A stretch of 64,000 nucleotides of DNA from Myxococcus terminator_A (GTDB lineage Bacteria; Myxococcota; Myxococcia; Myxococcales; Myxococcaceae): contig JBLZWL010000071.1 of NCBI GenBank assembly GCA_049194865.1, positions 1 to 64,000 on the forward strand, written 5' to 3'. A program made the position numbers and the translations under genes. The notes under the pieces were generated by a model. The model saw nothing but the letters and a program-made list of their open reading frames with translations. It searched no databases and had not been told where the DNA came from. Shown one piece after another: positions 59,281 to 64,000 of this stretch; the first letter of the stretch is position 1, and every line of letters starts with the position of its first letter.

Positions 59281-60516
59281 GTGCGCGCACTTCGACTGCC
59301 ACAGCTCTCCTCGCTTCGCGCCTTCGAGCATCCCGGCTATCTCGCGGTCTGGCTGGGCGCGCTCATCTCCAACATCGGCACCTGGATGGAGACGGTGGCG
59401 ATGGGCGTGTACGTCACGCAGGTGACGGGCCGCGCGGAGTGGACCGGCGGCATCGTCGCCCTCGCCTATCTTCCCTCGCTGGTGCTGTCGCCCCTGGGCG
59501 GCGCGCTCGCCGACCGCTTCGACCGTCGCGCCTATGTAGCGGTGGGCACCGCCGTGCAGCTCGCGCTGGCCGCCGTGCTCACGGTGCTCGCCTTCACCGG
59601 CCACCTCAGCGTGCCCATCGTCGGTGTCGTCACGCTGCTCAACGGCTGCGCGAACACGCTCACCTATCCGGCCTTCTCCGCGATGCTCGCGGAGCTGGTG
59701 CCGCCCCGTGACTTGCACAGCGCCATGAGCCTCAACTCGGCGCAGTACAACCTGGGGCGCATCCTGGGCCCGCTGCTCGCGGCGCTGGTGCTCCAGGCGG
59801 GTGGCCCGCCGTGGGCGCTGTTCGTCAACACGCTGTCCTTCGTCGGCGTGCTCGTGGCGCTGTCGCGCGTGAGCATGCCCGTGCGTGACACCCCACGCAC
59901 GGTGGAGAGCCTCTGGGCCGGCATCACCCGAGGCATCTCCGTGGCGCGCACGGACGAGGACATCTCCCTGGTGCTGTGGGGCACGCTCTTCGTCGCCGCG
60001 CTGGTGGCGCCCTTCATCGGCCTGGTGCCCGTCTTCGCCATCAACGTCTTCGGTCAGGGCGCCGCCGCCACGTCGCTGCTCGTCGCCTGTCAGGGCGCGG
60101 GCGCGGTGGTGGCCGCCGTGCTCGTGGGCACGCTCGCGGACACGCTCGGTCATCGCAAGCTGCTGGGCTTCGCCGCCCTGTCCATCGGCGGCGTGTCCGC
60201 GCTCTACTGGATGTCACCCACGCTGATGGTGGCCGCAGCCGGCATCTTCGTGCTCGGCGCCAACTACCTCACGCTGATGAGCGGCCTGCACGCCTTCGCC
60301 ACCGCGCGCGTGCCTCGCGAGCTCCAGGCGCGCGTGAGCAGCCTGTACAGCATGGTGCTCGGCGGCGCGTACGCGGCGGGCGTGTGGGCCCAGGGCGCGC
60401 TCGCGGACCGCGTGGGCCTGCGCTTCGTCACCATCAGCGCCAGCGTCCTGTTCCTCGCCCTGGTGCTCACGCTGCGCCTGCTCAGCCCGCGCAGCTTCGA
60501 GCGCTCCCCGAGCTGA
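59281..60516 (+). CDS. MFS transporter (EntS-like exporter family)
   Basis: About 411 residues from a GTG with AAGGA seven bases upstream; an upstream in-frame start at 59209 lacks a ribosome site. Twelve membrane spans are visible. ISNIGTWMETVAMGVYVTQV in helix 1 and GGALADRFDRRAY (loop 2-3, MFS A-motif variant) fit the DHA3 group of MFS drug or siderophore exporters. LNSAQYNLGRILGPLLAAL marks helix 5. The substrate is unknown. The preceding 280 bases contain no recognised gene. Confidence 0.82.
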   Translation: MRALRLPQLSSLRAFEHPGYLAVWLGALISNIGTWMETVAMGVYVTQVTGRAEWTGGIVALAYLPSLVLSPLGGALADRFDRRAYVAVGTAVQLALAAVLTVLAFTGHLSVPIVGVVTLLNGCANTLTYPAFSAMLAELVPPRDLHSAMSLNSAQYNLGRILGPLLAALVLQAGGPPWALFVNTLSFVGVLVALSRVSMPVRDTPRTVESLWAGITRGISVARTDEDISLVLWGTLFVAALVAPFIGLVPVFAINVFGQGAAATSLLVACQGAGAVVAAVLVGTLADTLGHRKLLGFAALSIGGVSALYWMSPTLMVAAAGIFVLGANYLTLMSGLHAFATARVPRELQARVSSLYSMVLGGAYAAGVWAQGALADRVGLRFVTISASVLFLALVLTLRLLSPRSFERSPS

Positions 60517-60673
60517 CCTCCCGCACCCTCGGTGCCCACGCCCTCCACGATGAGGGCGTGTCCGGGGTCCTCCTCCGAACATGAAGGTCGGTTCAGGTGC
60601 CGAAGGCCCTGCGGCCCGGTGCCTCGCGCGCTACACACGGACGCCGACCCCCTTCCGAGAGGAGCCCCACCGC

Positions 60674-61678
60674 ATGTCCGTCCGTCCCTCCCTCCTGGCT
60701 TTGACTGCCCTGCTGCTGTCGGCCCCGCCCGTCCTCGCCCAGACGAAGGCCAGCGCCGAGCCGCTCGGCACCGCGCTGGAGGGCCTCCCCTCCGCCTTCC
60801 CCGTGCAGCAGTTGCCCCTGACGGTGGAGGGCCAGGACGTGCGCATGGCCTACCTCGACGTGAAGCCCACCGCGCGCGCCAACGGCCGCACCGTGGTGCT
60901 GCTGCACGGCAAGAACTTCTTCGGCGCGTATTGGGAGTCCACCCTCCGCGCCCTCACCGCCGCGGGCTACCGCGTCGTCGTGCCGGACCAGCTCGGCTTC
61001 GGCCGCTCGTCCAAGCCGGACCTCCACTACAGCTTCCACACGCTCGCCTCGCTGACGAAGAAGCTGCTCGACTCGCTGGGCGTGAAGCAGGCCGTCATCC
61101 TGGGCCACTCCATGGGCGGCATGCTCGCCACGCGCTTCGCCCTCATGTACCCGGAGACCACCGAGCGGCTCATCCTCGAGAACCCCATCGGCCTGGAGGA
61201 CTACCGCGAGAAGGCGCCCTGGCAGCCCACGGAGGCGTACTACCGCGAGCAGCTCGCCGTGACGGAGGCGTCCACGCGCAAGTACCACGAGACGTACTAC
61301 GTGAAGTGGAAGCCCGAGTACGACGTCTGGGTCCAGGTGCTCTACCGACAGACGCTCAGCGGCGACTACCCGCGCCTGGCCCGCGTGGCCGCCGCGACGT
61401 CGCAGATGATTTACGAGCAGCCCGTGTCCCACGAGTTCCCGCTCGTGAAGCCGCGCACCCTCGTCGTCATCGGCCAGGAGGACCGCACCTTCATCGGCCG
61501 AGGCAAGGTGCCCGCCGACGTCGCCGCGACGCTCGGCCAGTACCCTCGGCTCGGGAAGAAGACCGCCCAGGCGATTCCCCAGGCCACCCTGGTGGAGCTG
61601 CCCGCCGTCGGCCACATCCCCCACCTCGAGGCCCCCGAGAAGTTCCACGCCGCCGTGCTCGACTTCCTCGCGAAGTAG
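60674..61678 (+). CDS. Exported alpha/beta-hydrolase
   Basis: A 334-residue protein with a signal peptide (MSVRPSLLALTALLLSAPPV, cleavage after LAQ). VVLLHGKNFFGAYWE is the oxyanion region. Nucleophile Ser146 lies in GHSMGGMLA, the acid is in VVIGQEDRTF, and the base is in VGHIPHLEAP. It resembles haloalkane dehalogenase/epoxide-hydrolase-type hydrolases. GGAG stands about ten bases before the ATG. The physiological substrate is unknown. Confidence 0.85.
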   Translation: MSVRPSLLALTALLLSAPPVLAQTKASAEPLGTALEGLPSAFPVQQLPLTVEGQDVRMAYLDVKPTARANGRTVVLLHGKNFFGAYWESTLRALTAAGYRVVVPDQLGFGRSSKPDLHYSFHTLASLTKKLLDSLGVKQAVILGHSMGGMLATRFALMYPETTERLILENPIGLEDYREKAPWQPTEAYYREQLAVTEASTRKYHETYYVKWKPEYDVWVQVLYRQTLSGDYPRLARVAAATSQMIYEQPVSHEFPLVKPRTLVVIGQEDRTFIGRGKVPADVAATLGQYPRLGKKTAQAIPQATLVELPAVGHIPHLEAPEKFHAAVLDFLAK

Positions 61679-61704
61679 GCCCGCCTCGCCCCTCCCTCCG
61701 GGCC
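61678..61704 (+). terminator. Weak hairpin after the hydrolase gene
   Basis: A 6-bp stem, GGCCCG and CGGGCC, with a 15-base loop that begins at the stop codon. No T-run. Confidence 0.25.
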
Positions 61705-61740
61705 TGTGGGTAACTTGGGGACGCCAGACACACTCCCCGC

Positions 61741-63540
61741 ATGGGCTCCTGTCCCTCGGGTTCCGGATTAGAGTCCGTGAATCCGGGGCTTGCGGCCCTG
61801 GTGCAGACCGGGGGGGCGCTGATGAAGAAGCTGCTCGGGCCGATGCTGTACGCGAGGAACCAGCCGTCTGGGGACACGTGGTCCTTCTTCGTGAACCTGT
61901 ACCTCGGGGACTCGGACCCCTCGCGGCCCCCGCCGTTGCGGCTTCGCTTCCAGCGCATCGACGGCACGGAGCTACCGGACGCCGTCCATGCTCCACCCGA
62001 GTCAGTGGCTGACTTCTCCGCGCTGGGTGGCCAGGCCGCCGGGGTGATGTGGCGATGGGAGGTGACGCTCTCGCGCGAGGACTCGCCCACGCGGGTGATG
62101 TACCGCTTCGAGCCCGGTGAGGGCTGCCCCGCGCTGTCGCAGGTGGACTTCGCCGCGCGAGGCAACCCGGTGAAGCCGTGGGGCGGGGAGGACGTGAAGA
62201 CGGTGGTGGTGCCCGCGAAGGGCGCCCTGCCTCGCGCGGCCTTCTTCTCCTGCAACGGCGCCAGCGACGCGAAGACGTGGGGCTCGGTGATGCGGATGAA
62301 GCGGCCCTTCGGCTGCTGGGCGGACATGCTGGCCCAGCACGAGGAGACGCGGGAGGGAGGCTTCGAGCTGCTGCTCGGCGGCGGAGACCAGGTGTACGCG
62401 GACTCGCTGTTGGACCAGGAGCCGCTGGTGGAGTTCCGCAAGCGGGAGCTGGAGCAGAAGCTGGACCGGGACTTCGGGCCGCCCCCGGGCTTCCACGAGC
62501 AGATGCTGGCGCGCTACGTGGAGCTGTACTGCGAGCGGTGGAGCGGCTCGGCGGGAATCGCGCCCATGCTGGCGCGGGTGCCAGGCCTGTTCACCTGGGA
62601 CGACCACGACATCTTCGACGGCTGGGGCTCGCACGAGGCGTTGCAGTCCTGCGAGTGGTTCGAGTCCATCTACAGCGCCGCCGCGCTGGCCTTCGAGGCC
62701 TTCCAACTGGGCGGACTGAAGACGGAGGAGAAGCGGCCCTCGAGGCGCAGGCCTTGTGACGCGCACTATCTCCAGACGCTGCGCTTCGTGGGCGGGGAGT
62801 GCGACGTGGACCTGGTGGCGTTGGACTTGCGCAGCGGGCGCACGTACCGGCGACAGGTCCACGGGAAGATGGCGCACCAGGTGATGAGCCCGGAGCAATG
62901 GGGCGCGCTGGATGCGTGGCGCCATGAGCACGCGAGGGACGCGGGGGTGAAGCCGAGGCACGTCATCGTGCTGTCCTCCATTCCGCTGGTGCACCTGCGC
63001 TTCGGGCCGTCGGTGGAGACGGTGGGCGGCGACACGGAACTGCACGACGACATGCTGGACCAGTGGGAGTCCGTCGTGCATCGCGGCGAGCGCATCCGGT
63101 TGATGGTGGACCTGCTCCAACTGGCGAAGACGTCGTGTTGCGCGGTGACGGTGGTGTCCGGAGACGTGCACGTGGGCGCGCGCGGGCTCATCCGCTCGCG
63201 CAATCCCGACCACATCCCCGCGGGCCTCGCGGAGGCGGCCATCGAGCAGGTGACGTCCTCGGGCATCGTCCACCCTCCCCCCAACCTGCTCCAGTTCATG
63301 GGGATGCGGCTGTTGGCGGAGGAGTCGGTGGATGACCTGCCCTCGTACATGCAGACGGAGCTGCTCCCGGTGGGCAAGAGCCGCTACCTGCGCGAGCGCA
63401 ACTGGCTGTCATTGAGGGTGGAGCCCGCGCGCTCGAAAATCGCTCGGCCCAAGCTGTGGCTGCGCTGGGAGGCCGAGCACACGTCGCTGTCCATGCAGGT
63501 GGTGGTGGAGCCTCCGCCGCTCGTCGCGACGCGGTTCTGA
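61741..63540 (+). CDS. PhoD-like metallophosphatase
   Basis: A 599-residue protein of the PhoD/alkaline-phosphatase D superfamily. Metal-site blocks are AAFFSCNGASD, LLLGGGDQVYAD, GLFTWDDHDIFDGWGS and TVVSGDVHVGARG. No signal peptide or Tat motif is visible at the chosen start, so it is probably cytoplasmic, unlike secreted PhoD. The first 150 residues form a beta-sandwich-like domain preceding the catalytic core, as in myxobacterial and fungal relatives. Substrate unknown; phosphodiesters are likely. Confidence 0.78.
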   Translation: MGSCPSGSGLESVNPGLAALVQTGGALMKKLLGPMLYARNQPSGDTWSFFVNLYLGDSDPSRPPPLRLRFQRIDGTELPDAVHAPPESVADFSALGGQAAGVMWRWEVTLSREDSPTRVMYRFEPGEGCPALSQVDFAARGNPVKPWGGEDVKTVVVPAKGALPRAAFFSCNGASDAKTWGSVMRMKRPFGCWADMLAQHEETREGGFELLLGGGDQVYADSLLDQEPLVEFRKRELEQKLDRDFGPPPGFHEQMLARYVELYCERWSGSAGIAPMLARVPGLFTWDDHDIFDGWGSHEALQSCEWFESIYSAAALAFEAFQLGGLKTEEKRPSRRRPCDAHYLQTLRFVGGECDVDLVALDLRSGRTYRRQVHGKMAHQVMSPEQWGALDAWRHEHARDAGVKPRHVIVLSSIPLVHLRFGPSVETVGGDTELHDDMLDQWESVVHRGERIRLMVDLLQLAKTSCCAVTVVSGDVHVGARGLIRSRNPDHIPAGLAEAAIEQVTSSGIVHPPPNLLQFMGMRLLAEESVDDLPSYMQTELLPVGKSRYLRERNWLSLRVEPARSKIARPKLWLRWEAEHTSLSMQVVVEPPPLVATRF

Positions 63541-63690
63541 GGTCCGAGGCGCCACCTCGCCCGGCGGCCATGCGGGCGGGCCCCGCTGTCGTTGCACGGA
63601 GCTTGGTGCGCGCTGTCGTCGCTCCGACATTGAGACCCATGTGGAGTCGGCGTGGGGATGCACTCCGCGCCCTTCGACGAGGAGCGCGAC

Positions 63691-63978
63691 ATGACCACGG
63701 GCAGCAAGAAGAACGACCCCTCGAAGGGTGGCCACCACAAGCCGACCTTCGCGAAGGACCGCGTGGAGCGGGGCCTTGAGGCGGATGACACCCGGCCCCT
63801 CTACGCCGCCGAGTCCATCCACAGCACCCGGGAGCAGAAGTTCGCGCTCGACAGTGACGCTCCCGTCGGCGGCGACGTGCCCGACATCCGCAGCCCCATC
63901 GACGAAGCGGACGAGCTGGAGCGCGAGCGGAAGGGACGCGAGCGGGTCCTGGAGCGGCAGGTCGAGGAGGAGGACTGA
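63691..63978 (+). CDS. Small highly charged hypothetical protein
   Basis: A 95-residue protein starting MTTGSKKNDPSKGGHHK, with GGAG six bases upstream. It is Asp/Glu/Arg/Lys-rich, likely disordered, ending in a charged helix (DELERERKGRERVLERQVEE). No family recognised. It is preceded by 150 bases without other signals. Confidence 0.5.
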   Translation: MTTGSKKNDPSKGGHHKPTFAKDRVERGLEADDTRPLYAAESIHSTREQKFALDSDAPVGGDVPDIRSPIDEADELERERKGRERVLERQVEEED

Positions 63979-64000
63979 CGCCCTCCTGTCCCAGGCCCGA

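Noticed and set aside
1..64000. CRISPR array, tRNA or rRNA genes, IS elements
   Set aside because: No regular spacer/repeat array, cloverleaf-like segment, rRNA sequence or transposase motif was found on reading.

Overview
The window is high-GC DNA of a myxobacterium, most like Myxococcus, Corallococcus or relatives. The indicators are two Ser/Thr kinases with C-terminal PEGA domains, many lipoproteins with Cys-rich or Kelch-like ectodomains, a secreted M36 (fungalysin) protease behind a sigma-54-type promoter, a large PilZ protein, and an effector/immunity island of type VI secretion style. Genes are densely packed on both strands. No rRNA, tRNA, CRISPR array, transposase or phage gene block was seen.

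Region 1 (1-10460) is the most unusual part and reads as an undescribed biosynthetic locus. A 59-residue RiPP-like precursor peptide (1194-1373, minus) has a Gly-Gly motif and a Pro/Gly/Ile/Val/Thr-repeat C-terminus. It is followed by a nucleotidyltransferase and a PqqD-like protein (RRE fold, cut by the window edge). Divergent from it is a PdxJ-like protein that has lost several canonical active-site residues. A six-gene minus-strand operon (8329 down to 2355) encodes a class III aminotransferase, a zinc alcohol dehydrogenase, a thymidylate-kinase-like kinase, a PfkB sugar kinase, an RmlD-like reductase and an APH-like phosphotransferase. A SerB-like HAD phosphatase and a class II fructose-bisphosphate aldolase lie divergently on the plus strand. 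Inference: a phosphorylated amino-sugar or amino-ketone is made, possibly cyclised by the PdxJ-like enzyme, activated, and attached to the peptide.

Region 2 (10540-24881) holds a small exported protein, a NYN/LOTUS RNA-binding protein, the M36 protease, a PilZ protein, a Kelch lipoprotein, a YkgJ-type metal-binding protein, a TPR membrane protein and an RNase II/R exoribonuclease. Region 3 (25225-43627) is built around two Ser/Thr kinases, one preceded by an XRE regulator. It also has DUF2807, SRPBCC/DUF4166, VOC and Cys-rich lipoprotein genes, and ends with glutathione synthetase. A cluster of DnaA-box-like motifs lies just upstream of the second kinase.

Region 4 (43920-55140) contains a lipoprotein esterase and then a type VI-like module: a TIGR02270 protein, a PAAR-like DUF4150 spike, a ketosynthase-fold protein and a DUF2169 adaptor. 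Within this lies an AHH-nuclease toxin operon with three tandem paralogous putative immunity genes plus a small companion, and a divergent Imm49-like gene. The toxin/immunity genes look less GC-rich than their surroundings, which suggests transfer. Several convergent gene junctions carry decayed tandem duplications of a gene's 3' end, an unexpected recurring pattern.

Region 5 (55142-64000) has a secreted protein with three paired-Cys PEGA-like repeats, a DoxX membrane protein, a CapA-type metallophosphatase with a low-complexity Ala/Ser linker, an MFS exporter, an alpha/beta hydrolase, a PhoD-like phosphatase and a small charged protein.
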